From: Spirochaetota bacterium
GTDB lineage: Bacteria > Spirochaetota > UBA4802 > JAFGJZ01
Assembly (NCBI GenBank): GCA_023396615.1
Contig: JAEWVM010000146.1
Span: 1 to 18,433 of the forward strand
Length of the DNA: 18,433 nucleotides
Direction: 5' to 3'
A program made the position numbers and the translations under genes. A model generated the notes under the pieces. It was given only the letters and a program-made list of their open reading frames with translations. It was not told the origin of the DNA and searched no databases. Shown one piece after another: positions 1-7,038 of this stretch. The stretch's first letter is position 1. Each line of letters opens with the position of its first letter.

Positions 1-462
1 GTTGCGTTTCTTCTTGAGAAGTTTAATCAGCCGGTGCTTGTTGAAGAATATCTTCCGGGAAGGGAATTTACCGTGGGAATAACCGGAACCGGTAAAAACG
101 CCGAAGTTATCGGCGGAATGGAAATTCTTTTTGAAAAAGGTGTGGAAGAATCATATTCTTACGAAAATAAAGCTAATTATAAAAGCAATATAAGATATTC
201 CCTCATAAAAGATCCCATTGAACAGAAAGTTTATTCGCTCGCACTTGACGCATGGCGTGCATTGGAGTGCCGTGACGGAGGACGCATTGATATCAGATGC
301 GACGCGTCTGGCAGACCTAATTTTATTGAGGTGAATCCGCTTGCCGGACTGAATCCTGATGATTCCGATCTTCCGATAATTTGCCGTATGAACGGTATTT
401 CTTATAATGAACTTATATCTAAAATTATTAATTCGGCAATTTCTAGAAAGGTGAACAGATGA
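1..462 (+). CDS. ATP-grasp ligase, D-Ala-D-Ala ligase-like (5' truncated)
   Basis: The reading frame is open from base 1, so the gene begins outside the window; only the last 153 residues are present. They form the C-terminal half of an ATP-grasp domain of the D-alanine-D-alanine ligase type: an ATP-binding strand reading PVLVEEYLPGREFTVG, then GGRIDIRCD and the metal-binding segment FIEVNPLAGLNP, whose Glu and Asn are the usual Mg ligands. The family joins a carboxylate to an amine through an acyl-phosphate. The segment after the metal site differs from canonical Ddl (which has NPNPGL or similar), so the substrate may not be D-Ala. The stop overlaps the next start (ATGA), which implies translational coupling to a second ATP-grasp gene. 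An internal GTG at 34 is not the true start because homology continues upstream of it. Confidence 0.85.
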   Translation, partial: VAFLLEKFNQPVLVEEYLPGREFTVGITGTGKNAEVIGGMEILFEKGVEESYSYENKANYKSNIRYSLIKDPIEQKVYSLALDAWRALECRDGGRIDIRCDASGRPNFIEVNPLAGLNPDDSDLPIICRMNGISYNELISKIINSAISRKVNR

Positions 463-1442
463 AGGCTTTGATAGTTCACGATTCGGCCGACTCTTTCGAT
501 AATCCCGATGTCGCAGATACCTTTGAGCAGATTGAAAGTGTTTCTGCGGCTCTTGCTGAACTTTCAATCGAAAGTTCAATACTTCCGTTTTCTCTTGATA
601 TCCCCTCAGTTAGAGAAAATCTTATGCATGAGAGGTTTGATTTCATTTTCAATCTTGTAGAATCTGTTGAGGGAAGGGGTATTTTTATTCATTATGCGCC
701 TGTTCTTTTTGATTCGATGAAGATTTCCTATACCGGAAATTCATCTGAGGCATTATTTATAACATCTAATAAACTCGCGTCCAAGAAAATTATGCTTTCA
801 GCAGGCATTCCGACTGCTGACTGGATGGAATACTCCGGTATCAAAAAAGCTCTTCCTGACGGATGCCGTTACATAATTAAATCATATTGGGAACATGCTT
901 CTATCGGAATAGATGATGAGTCGGTATTTATTTTTGACTCACATGAAAAGGCTGTTGAATTGTTCGAAAAGAAACGTGCCGTTCTCGGTAATGATATTTT
1001 CGCTGAGAAATTTATTTCGGGCAGAGAATTTAATATTTCGGTTATCACTGATTCGGATGGCAACCTGAGAGTTTTGCATCCCGCTGAGATGACATGGAAT
1101 GATGAAAAAGCCGGCGATAACATTATGAGTTATAAATCCAAATGGGTTGATGATACTGAAGAGTATTCTACTTCATGCAGAACATTCGATTTTTCGCCTA
1201 GCGATTCGGTTTTAATTGAAAAGCTGAAAAAAATTACGTTTGATACGGCGAAACTCTTTTCGTTGAACGGTTATGCTAGAGTTGATTTCCGTGTCGATGA
1301 TAACGGAAATATTTATGTTCTTGAGATAAACGCAAATCCATGTCTTTCGCCGGATAGCGGAATAGCTGCGGCATGTCTGAATGAAGGAATTTCTTATACC
1401 GGACTTGTTGATTTAATTGTAAAAAACAGGATTTCAAGATGA
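459..1442 (+). CDS. Second D-Ala-D-Ala ligase-like ATP-grasp enzyme
   Basis: This is a complete 327-residue ATP-grasp ligase. The N-terminal pre-ATP-grasp domain contains FNLVES (64-69) and YTGN (91-94), both typical of Ddl-like proteins. The ATP-binding lysine is probably K141 in KSYWEHASIGI, where family members usually have KP rather than KS. A second nucleotide-binding strand is FAEKFISGREFN (181-192). The catalytic end is ARVDFR (273-278) and YVLEINANPCLSPDSG (286-301), with E289 and N291 as likely Mg ligands. The start overlaps the stop of the previous ATP-grasp gene and its stop overlaps the GNAT start. Two non-identical ligases in series suggest consecutive condensations or a heteromeric enzyme rather than simple redundancy; the substrate is unknown. 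Housekeeping Ddl is possible for one of them but no mur genes are next to it. Confidence 0.88.
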   Translation: MKALIVHDSADSFDNPDVADTFEQIESVSAALAELSIESSILPFSLDIPSVRENLMHERFDFIFNLVESVEGRGIFIHYAPVLFDSMKISYTGNSSEALFITSNKLASKKIMLSAGIPTADWMEYSGIKKALPDGCRYIIKSYWEHASIGIDDESVFIFDSHEKAVELFEKKRAVLGNDIFAEKFISGREFNISVITDSDGNLRVLHPAEMTWNDEKAGDNIMSYKSKWVDDTEEYSTSCRTFDFSPSDSVLIEKLKKITFDTAKLFSLNGYARVDFRVDDNGNIYVLEINANPCLSPDSGIAAACLNEGISYTGLVDLIVKNRISR

Positions 1443-1930
1443 TTACTTTCCGTTACAGTGCAGGTGAAAGCGATATTGAAAACGTGAGGCGAATAGTTTC
1501 CTCTAGTTCATTTTTCAACGCTGATGAAATAGAGATTGCAGTTGAACTTGTTATAGATAATTTTGAAAAAAAAGAAAAATCCGATTATAAATTTATTTTT
1601 GCCGATGAGGGGGATTTTACTTCTGGTTATTCATGTTTCGGTCATATCGGCGGAACGGAATCAAGCTATGATTTGTACTGGATAGCGGTTGATGAGTCTC
1701 TCCGGGGAAAAGGCATAGGGAAAAAACTGCTGGAGGAAACCGTTTCTGCGGTCAGTAAGACCGGCGGCGGAAGAATCTATGCGGAAACATCATCGAAAGA
1801 TCAATATGATCCTACGAGGCGCTTTTATCTTTCAAACGGATTCTATCAGGAAGCTTTTATTCAGAATTTCTATGCTCCGGGAGACGGAAAGCTTATTTAT
1901 ACCCGCATTGTTCCCGGAATTAATGCTTGA
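1439..1930 (+). CDS. GNAT-family N-acetyltransferase
   Basis: A 163-residue acetyltransferase of the GNAT fold. The acetyl-CoA pyrophosphate-binding motif A is clear: WIAVDESLRGKGIGKKLLEE (81-100), with the R/Q-x-x-G-x-G signature as RGKGIG at 89-94. The C-terminal strand FYLSNGFYQEAFI (129-141) is the usual motif B region. Substrate specificity cannot be read. It is coupled through ATGA to the upstream ATP-grasp gene, so it probably acts on the same small amine or amino-acid-like compound, as acceptor modification or product capping. It lies last in this three-gene unit and is followed by a gap of about 80 bases with inverted repeats. Confidence 0.88.
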   Translation: MITFRYSAGESDIENVRRIVSSSSFFNADEIEIAVELVIDNFEKKEKSDYKFIFADEGDFTSGYSCFGHIGGTESSYDLYWIAVDESLRGKGIGKKLLEETVSAVSKTGGGRIYAETSSKDQYDPTRRFYLSNGFYQEAFIQNFYAPGDGKLIYTRIVPGINA

Positions 1931-1966
1931 CGCTACTGCGCCGTTTCAGCATTAATCCAAGCGTCA
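1920..1966 (+). other. Two interlocking inverted repeats at the end of the GNAT gene
   Basis: TTAATGCT at 1920-1927 is complementary to AGCATTAA at 1948-1955, and TGACGCT at 1928-1934 is complementary to AGCGTCA at 1960-1966. The 5' and 3' arms alternate, so the two stems either exclude one another (a switch) or form a pseudoknot. The first stem uses the last codons and stop of the GNAT gene. No T-run follows, so it does not look like an ordinary intrinsic terminator. It lies about 50 bases upstream of the PASTA gene start. Confidence 0.4.
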
Positions 1967-2012
1967 GCCCTTTTGGCGGCATTTCCTGTAAAGATAATCC
2001 CAGAGGTTCGTA

Positions 2013-3047
2013 ATGAGTAATTTTATCGAAAAGATAAAAAGGTTTATAAGCAATTCTATCGAAAAGATAAAAGGATTTTTGGTAAAACATAAGAGAATAT
2101 TTCTCCTGCTGTTTCTTTATTTCAACCTGTTTATATTCGCTTCAACTATAATGATAATTATTAGAACCCGTCCGGCAGGTAAAGTGACAGTCCCTTCATT
2201 GACAGGCGAGAAATTTACCTTTGTTTATAATATTCTCGAAAGAAACTCTCTGAAGCCGGAAATTAAATATGAAGATGTTTTTGATATAGAAGACGGTGTT
2301 ATTCTCCGTCAGGATCCCCAGAGCGGTGAAGTGGTTTCTAAAAACAGCCGCATTACTCTTGTTGTGAGCCGAAATGAGCTTGAGGTTGAAGTTCCGTCTC
2401 TGATAGGTTCTCCGCTTTCAAGCGCGAAAACCAAGCTTCTCAATCTTCATACAGGTCAGAGAACCGTTTCTCTTTTGACTGGTGTTGTGACTTATATGCC
2501 TTCCGATAAGCCCGAAGGTATTGTTCTTCAGCAGAGTCCTGCCGCCGGCGAAAAAGTGCCGCACAGTCTGCGTGTAAATATTCTGGTTTCGTCGGGAAGC
2601 GCTTCTGACGCATTGATGCCTGACATCAAGGGTCAGTCGATTGATCTTGTTTATGATCTTCTTGTTTCAAAAGGATGCGTGGTAGAGCAGGAAATCGTCA
2701 ATACGGACTCGCCTGATTTAAGCGGTCAAATTCTTGAGCAGTCTGTAAGTGCGGGCACTTCAATATCTTCAGGTATGACAGTTAAGCTCAAAGTTGCTTA
2801 TTTCCCTATAAAGGAGCATCTTTATAACTCATATGAGCTTGTAAAATATGAAATGAAAAAGAGCGAAATGTCGCTTGTAGAAGCTTATGTTGAGGATGAT
2901 TTCGGAAACAGGCTTTGTTATTCCGCTAATACTGACGGCGGAAAGGAAATCGCTTTTATTTTTGCCCGTCACGGCAATGCGAGAGTGTCTATTTTACGGA
3001 ATAAGAAACTTGTTACAGTTATGAGCGTTCGAATGACACAGTTCTAA
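2013..3047 (+). CDS. Membrane-anchored protein with three PASTA domains
   Basis: A 344-residue protein with a short basic cytoplasmic N-terminus, one transmembrane helix (about 29-50, a run of I/L/F) and an outside region of three PASTA repeats at about 57-119, 124-193 and 199-262. Each carries the typical VPSLTG/VPSLIG/MPDIKG opening and a Q-P/S-x-x-G turn (RQDPQSGE, QQSPAAGE, EQSVSAGT). PASTA domains bind peptidoglycan fragments or stem peptides in Ser/Thr kinases and class B PBPs. Here there is no kinase or transpeptidase domain, only an 82-residue C-terminal tail of unknown fold. The N-terminal 22 residues contain a tandem 11-residue repeat (IEKIK twice). AGAGG lies 8 bases before the ATG. 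It is followed by the promoter of the rpsP operon. A peptidoglycan-sensing or scaffold role is inference. Confidence 0.85.
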   Translation: MSNFIEKIKRFISNSIEKIKGFLVKHKRIFLLLFLYFNLFIFASTIMIIIRTRPAGKVTVPSLTGEKFTFVYNILERNSLKPEIKYEDVFDIEDGVILRQDPQSGEVVSKNSRITLVVSRNELEVEVPSLIGSPLSSAKTKLLNLHTGQRTVSLLTGVVTYMPSDKPEGIVLQQSPAAGEKVPHSLRVNILVSSGSASDALMPDIKGQSIDLVYDLLVSKGCVVEQEIVNTDSPDLSGQILEQSVSAGTSISSGMTVKLKVAYFPIKEHLYNSYELVKYEMKKSEMSLVEAYVEDDFGNRLCYSANTDGGKEIAFIFARHGNARVSILRNKKLVTVMSVRMTQF

Positions 3048-3065
3048 CGGGCGTGTTTAATATTA

Positions 3066-3093
3066 TTGACAAAAAAACGTACGGCAAAATAAT
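3066..3093 (+). promoter_or_regulatory. Sigma-70-type promoter of the rpsP operon
   Basis: A perfect -35 TTGACA (3066-3071) is followed after 16 bases by AATAAT (3088-3093), five of six matches to TATAAT. It lies between the end of the PASTA gene and rpsP. Transcription would start near 3100, giving a very short leader. A 5-bp hairpin ATCCA/TGGAT (3095-3108) sits just before the strong Shine-Dalgarno AGGAGG (3111-3116). Confidence 0.65.
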
Positions 3094-3121
3094 CATCCAT
3101 TAGTGGATTTAGGAGGATTTA

Positions 3122-3361
3122 GTGGTAAAAATTCGTTTACAGAGATCAGGTGCAAAAAAAAGACCTTATTATAAGATAGTTGCAATTGATGAAAGAACAC
3201 GCAGAGACGGTTCTATTCTTGAAAGCCTTGGTTTTTACAATCCGGTTGCAAAAGACAATCAGGTTGGTCTTGAAGATGACAAGGTAAAAGCATGGCTTGC
3301 AAAAGGCGCTCAGCCTTCAGCTACTGTAAAAGGCATCCTTAAAAGAAAAGGTCTTGTTTAA
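3122..3361 (+). CDS. rpsP: 30S ribosomal protein bS16
   Basis: A 79-residue protein matching bS16 along its full length: MVKIRLQRSGAKKRPYYKIV at the N-terminus, then DERTRRDGS and LGFYNP, all diagnostic. It is a small-subunit assembly protein binding 16S rRNA. The start is GTG, chosen because AGGAGG lies at the proper distance (3111-3116) and because the family begins MV-I-R-L. It is the first gene of a long operon in the conserved order rpsP-KH-rimM-trmD-rplS. Confidence 0.97.
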   Translation: MVKIRLQRSGAKKRPYYKIVAIDERTRRDGSILESLGFYNPVAKDNQVGLEDDKVKAWLAKGAQPSATVKGILKRKGLV

Positions 3362-3381
3362 TTCCTTTATCGGAAAGAGTT

Positions 3382-3615
3382 ATGTGCAAAGAAGTTGTTG
3401 AATACATAGTAAAATCCCTGGTTGACAGGCCTGATCAGGTCGAACTAAGGGAAATTGAAGGCGATAAGTCTACCATTCTTGAACTTAGAGTTCCAAAGGA
3501 TGATATGGGCAAAGTCATCGGAAAGCACGGCAGAATTGCCCGTGCAATCCGTACTGTCATGACGGCTGCTTCCGTTAAGTCGGGCAAGCGTGTCGTCCTG
3601 GAGATTCTGGACTGA
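3382..3615 (+). CDS. khpA: KH-domain RNA-binding protein (KhpA/YlqC family)
   Basis: A 77-residue single-KH protein. The GxxG RNA-binding loop is GKHG (47-50), in the context VIGKHGRIARAIRTVM. The N-terminal MCKEVVEYIVKSLVDRPDQV is typical of the KhpA/YlqC family, which binds RNA, pairs with KhpB in some bacteria and affects cell division and envelope genes there. The location between rpsP and rimM is the standard one. The gap to rpsP is 20 bases; the gap to rimM is 3 bases. Confidence 0.93.
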   Translation: MCKEVVEYIVKSLVDRPDQVELREIEGDKSTILELRVPKDDMGKVIGKHGRIARAIRTVMTAASVKSGKRVVLEILD

Positions 3616-3618
3616 CGT

Positions 3619-4143
3619 TTGGATCACGAATTTATAAGAATAGCAAAAGTTCTTTCCGCACATTCGCTGAAAGGCGCACTGAAGATATTCGTTATTACTG
3701 ATATTCCCGAACGTTTTGAGCGCGGAAGTGCTGTTTTTGCAATAAAAGGTTCTGTCGTACAGGAATATACAGTTGATTCTTTTTCTTTATTGAAAGGCAA
3801 TCATGCGGTTGTCTCATTTGAAGGTTTGACCGACAGAACTTCAGCAGAAAAACTTAAAGGATTTACTCTGGCAATTTCAAAAGAACATGCCGAAAAAACC
3901 CGCGATATTCTGTCTGAAGATGAATTTTATTATAGCGATTTGATAGGTGCTTCGGCTTACCGTGACGGCATATGTTTCGGTAAAGTAGTCGATATAATTG
4001 AGGGAGCAGGCGATATTCTGGTGATTGAAAATTCATCAGCGAAACAGTTTCTTCTCCCGTTTGTTGATTCGATGGTTGATGTTTCACTTTTGAAAGAAGG
4101 GCGGATTGATATTTCCCCTGTTGACGGATTGTTCGAAGAGTAG
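3619..4143 (+). CDS. rimM: Ribosome maturation factor RimM
   Basis: A 174-residue protein with the RimM N-terminal barrel (FIRIAKVLSAHSLKGALKIF, where family members read GRIVGAHGLKGEVKV) and a C-terminal PRC-barrel (EFYYSDLIGASAYRDGICFGKVVDI onwards, with LLPFVDSMVDVSLLKEGRIDI near the end). It helps late maturation of the 30S head and binds uS19. The start is a TTG three bases after the KH stop; no ATG or GTG lies before the conserved N-terminal strand, so TTG is preferred. It is adjacent to trmD, the usual partner. Confidence 0.93.
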   Translation: MDHEFIRIAKVLSAHSLKGALKIFVITDIPERFERGSAVFAIKGSVVQEYTVDSFSLLKGNHAVVSFEGLTDRTSAEKLKGFTLAISKEHAEKTRDILSEDEFYYSDLIGASAYRDGICFGKVVDIIEGAGDILVIENSSAKQFLLPFVDSMVDVSLLKEGRIDISPVDGLFEE

Positions 4144-4146
4144 TAA

Positions 4147-4851
4147 GTGAAGCATTTTAAAATTGTGACATTATTTCCTGCGTTTTTTGATTCGCCTTTG
4201 AAGTCTTCACTTCTGGGCAAGGCGATAAACTCAGGTGTAATAAAAACGGATATATACGATCTTAGAAATTATTCGGAAGACAAATTTAAGCGCTGCGATG
4301 ATGCTCCGTACGGCGGAGGAAGCGGAATGGTTTTGATGCCGGCTCCTCTTTTTAACTGCATGGAAAACATTAAATCGCAGAATGCAAAAGTTATTCTTGC
4401 ATCAGCAGGCGGAACGCCCTTGAATCAGAACATGGTCAAGGAATTATCCGCCGAAGAAGAGCTGATCATCATCTGCGGTCATTATGAAGGCGTTGACCAG
4501 CGGGTAATCGACCGTTATGTCGATATCGAAGTTTCGGTAGGCGACTATGTCCTTTCAGGCGGTGAATATGCCGCTTTGATAATTATGGACGCGGCGGCAA
4601 GGCTTGAAAAGGGATTTATGTCCAACAGCGAGTCGCTTCTCGAAGAGAGTTTCGAGAACGATCTTTTGGAATATCCTCATTACACGCGGCCGTCCGAGAT
4701 TGACGGAATGAAAGTTCCTGACATCCTTTTAAGCGGCGATCATGCTAAGATACGAAAATGGCGTTTGATGATGAGTGAAGAGAAAACTTCTAGTGTCAGA
4801 CCGGATCTCTATCGGAAGTATCTGAATATGAAAGTAGGAGAACAGAAATGA
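4147..4851 (+). CDS. trmD: tRNA (guanine37-N1)-methyltransferase TrmD
   Basis: A 234-residue SPOUT-class methyltransferase that makes m1G37 in tRNAs from S-adenosylmethionine. The knot-forming and SAM-binding motifs are clear: DDAPYGGGSGMVL (51-63), GHYEGVDQRV (111-120) and SVGDYVLSGGEYAAL (130-144); the C-terminal tRNA-binding region contains YPHYTRP (176-182). The start is GTG three bases after the rimM stop. The stop overlaps the rplS ATG (ATGA). Confidence 0.97.
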   Translation: MKHFKIVTLFPAFFDSPLKSSLLGKAINSGVIKTDIYDLRNYSEDKFKRCDDAPYGGGSGMVLMPAPLFNCMENIKSQNAKVILASAGGTPLNQNMVKELSAEEELIIICGHYEGVDQRVIDRYVDIEVSVGDYVLSGGEYAALIIMDAAARLEKGFMSNSESLLEESFENDLLEYPHYTRPSEIDGMKVPDILLSGDHAKIRKWRLMMSEEKTSSVRPDLYRKYLNMKVGEQK

Positions 4852-5249
4852 ACAAAGCTGAACAGCTTGGTCTTGAGCTTGCTCAGGAAAAGAAAGTGGA
4901 TTTCGAAATCGGTGATACTATCAAAGTTCATTACAAGATAGTTGAGGGAACCAGAGAAAGAATTCAGGTTTATGAAGGAACTGTTATTGCGATAAATAAC
5001 AGAGGCGTTGCAAGAACATTTACTGTAAGAAGAATTTCTTATGATGTAGGTGTTGAGAGAGTATTTCCGATCAATTCACCTAGAATTGCGAAAATTGAAA
5101 TTACTAAGAAATCAGCCGTGCGCAGAAGCAAACTTTATTTCCTCAGAGGTCTTAAAGGTAAGGCTTCTAAGCTTAAAGAGCGCAAAGGCCGTGTTTCTCT
5201 TAAATCTATTCCTGCTACTACCGAAGCTCCTGCTGCGGTTAAGGAATAA
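4848..5249 (+). CDS. rplS: 50S ribosomal protein bL19
   Basis: A 133-residue bL19: GDTIKVHYKIVEGTRERIQVYEGTVIA and the segment GVARTFTVRRISYDVGVERVFPINSPRI are characteristic. It lies at the 30S/50S interface. It is longer than the usual 115 or so residues because of a C-terminal tail of basic then Ala/Pro-rich sequence (KASKLKERKG... TTEAPAAVKE). AGGAG lies about 10 bases before the ATG; the start overlaps the trmD stop, so the two are coupled. Confidence 0.97.
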   Translation: MNKAEQLGLELAQEKKVDFEIGDTIKVHYKIVEGTRERIQVYEGTVIAINNRGVARTFTVRRISYDVGVERVFPINSPRIAKIEITKKSAVRRSKLYFLRGLKGKASKLKERKGRVSLKSIPATTEAPAAVKE

Positions 5250-5266
5250 TCAAGTGCGGCAGATCT

Positions 5267-5881
5267 ATGCCGGATTTTGATATTGAAAAAGGACTTCTGT
5301 TAAACGGCTGCAAATATGTTGCCGGAATTGACGAAGCCGGTAGAGGCTCCCTTGCGGGGCCTCTTTCTGTTTCAATGGTAGTTTTTCCTGTAAATGTTAT
5401 ACTTGATCCCCCTCATGATTTCAAATGTATTAATGATTCCAAGAAGCTGACATCTGCTTGCCGTGAAGAAGTATTTGATTTCATAAAAGCACACGCTGTT
5501 TCCTGCGGGCATGTTTTTATAGATCATCAAATAATTGATTCAATTAATGTGAATCAGGCAACCCGTCTTGCCATTCAGAAACTGATCACTAAATCTGATT
5601 TGAAGCCTGATTATCTTCTGATAGACGGAAATTTTTCTTTTAAGTTTGAAATTCCTTCTCTTTCTGTAAAAAAAGGTGATTCGAAATCATTTTCAATTGC
5701 GGCAGCTTCTATAATAGCCAAAGTTATTAGGGATAGGGAGATGATGGAATTATCTTCCTCTTATTCTTCTTACGGATTTGACAGAAATATGGGTTACGGA
5801 ACAAAAGAGCACATGGAAGCATTACGCGTGCATGGAGCAAGTCCGGTTCACCGTATAAGTTATGCTCCATGCAGGAAGTAA
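5267..5881 (+). CDS. rnhB: Ribonuclease HII
   Basis: A 204-residue RNase HII that nicks 5' to ribonucleotides embedded in DNA and degrades RNA-DNA hybrids. The four acidic metal ligands are visible: D22 and E23 in GIDEAGRGSLAGP, D120 in LLIDGN, and D156 in AKVIRDREM. The tail has the expected GYGTKEHMEAL and GASPVHRISYAP. The usual GRGPLAGP reads GRGSLAGP here, a mild change. It lies 17 bases after rplS and one base before the likely start of the next gene. Confidence 0.96.
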   Translation: MPDFDIEKGLLLNGCKYVAGIDEAGRGSLAGPLSVSMVVFPVNVILDPPHDFKCINDSKKLTSACREEVFDFIKAHAVSCGHVFIDHQIIDSINVNQATRLAIQKLITKSDLKPDYLLIDGNFSFKFEIPSLSVKKGDSKSFSIAAASIIAKVIRDREMMELSSSYSSYGFDRNMGYGTKEHMEALRVHGASPVHRISYAPCRK

Positions 5882-5882
5882 A

Positions 5883-6770
5883 ATGAATCCGGTTTTTTCA
5901 TCTGCTAACGGCTATATTCCAGGTCAAAAAATTACCGGACGTATTTTATCCCGTTCAAAAGAATCTGTTCTCATTCAAGTCGGCAAAGATGTCGTCGAAG
6001 CTAAAATTTCGGGTGAAATAAAACCGGGTAAATTATCACTTGAATATGTTGGAAACGAAAATAAACGCCCGGTTTTCAGAATTGCCGACGGGTTATTTTT
6101 CAAAGAATTATTTTCTGATTCGTCCAACGCATCTGTTTTTCTACGCTCAATCCGTGCGGGTATGAGTGTGTTTATGTCGGCAATGCGTGCAAAAGATCGC
6201 ATTGATTATTCTTCTGCAAAAAAAGATTTTTTACGTTCATGCGCCGGATCTCTTGTCGCAAAAAATTTTACTCCTTCTGAAGTTTCTTTTATATCCCGAA
6301 TATTTCTTTCTGACGAACGTTCTGCAATGTTTGACATTTTTTTTGAGAATTCATCACTTCCGGCTGAAGAAACCATTCGGGATGCGGCTGATGAAATATT
6401 AGAGCAATATGCCAAATATGAACTTGACAGTAAATCGTCAGATGATGATTTCTTTTATATTGAAGACGAAGGAAAGCTTTTTGAATATGATTCATTTTCT
6501 GACCGGGGTTTTTATTTCGCAGAATTCGAGCTCAGCCGTTCCGGAAAAATAGATCTTATCGCGAAATTATCTGCAGAAAGAATTGAGATATGTCTTATTG
6601 CCGTAAATAAACCTTTTCTTTCGGGTATAAAGGCTCTTTTGCCGGAAATTTACGAAAACATTCAAAAAAAGATTGAAAAGGGTTTGATTATACGGTTATT
6701 TAATTATGAAGAATTTGTTTCAGAAATTGAAAATAACTGTTCCGGGGCTTTTTTGGATACTAAGGCATGA
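5883..6770 (+). CDS. FliK/YlqG-like protein
   Basis: A 295-residue protein, weakly conserved. The N-terminal stretch (GYIPGQKITGRILSRSKES, then a VLIQVGKDVVEAKISGEIKPGK-type strand pattern) resembles the small beta domain at the start of many FliK/YlqG-like proteins. The C-terminal third (SGKIDLIAKLSAERIEICL, then FLSGIKALLPEIYENIQ and EKGLIIRLF) resembles the FliK C-terminal domain that contacts FlhB in hook-length control. It sits between rnhB and a FlhB C-domain homologue, as ylqG does between rnhB and ylqH in Bacillus. I chose ATG 5883, with AGGAAG just upstream, over an ATG at 5862 inside rnhB. The function is inferred from context and motif shape only. Confidence 0.6.
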   Translation: MNPVFSSANGYIPGQKITGRILSRSKESVLIQVGKDVVEAKISGEIKPGKLSLEYVGNENKRPVFRIADGLFFKELFSDSSNASVFLRSIRAGMSVFMSAMRAKDRIDYSSAKKDFLRSCAGSLVAKNFTPSEVSFISRIFLSDERSAMFDIFFENSSLPAEETIRDAADEILEQYAKYELDSKSSDDDFFYIEDEGKLFEYDSFSDRGFYFAEFELSRSGKIDLIAKLSAERIEICLIAVNKPFLSGIKALLPEIYENIQKKIEKGLIIRLFNYEEFVSEIENNCSGAFLDTKA

Positions 6771-7027
6771 AAAAAAGCAGCAAAGCAGTCGCGCTAAGCT
6801 ACAAAAAAGGAGATCAGGCTCCGGTAGTAGTTGCCAAGGCAAAAGATATACTTTTTGAGAAAATGATAAAACTTGCCCGTGAAAACGGCGTTATTGTTTA
6901 TAAAGATTCTGATTTAGCTGAAGTTCTCTTTCATATAAGAGAAGGCAAGGAGATTCCTTTTGAACTGTATTCAGCAGTATCAGAAGTTATCGCTTATTGC
7001 TGGAAGGTTAACGGAACCATAGAATAG
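6767..7027 (+). CDS. FlhB C-terminal-domain homologue (FhlB/YlqH type)
   Basis: An 86-residue stand-alone version of the FlhB/EscU cytoplasmic C-terminal domain: KAVALSYKKGDQAPVVVAKAKD, ARENGVIVYKDSDLAEVLF and GKEIPFELYSAVSEVIAY match the export-switch domain. It starts just after where the autocleavage NPTH would be, and that motif is absent. No membrane helices are present, so it is not the export-gate FlhB itself. Its ATG overlaps the stop of the FliK-like gene (ATGA), and pairing of the two proteins, as FliK with FlhB, is a reasonable inference. In other bacteria such short homologues can partly replace the FlhB C-domain. Confidence 0.88.
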   Translation: MKKSSKAVALSYKKGDQAPVVVAKAKDILFEKMIKLARENGVIVYKDSDLAEVLFHIREGKEIPFELYSAVSEVIAYCWKVNGTIE

Positions 7028-7038
7028 GATTAAGATGT

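Noticed and set aside
5862..5882. ATG 5862 as the start of the FliK-like gene
   Set aside because: It lies inside rnhB and adds seven residues unlike the family; ATG 5883 has AGGAAG upstream and follows the rnhB stop directly.
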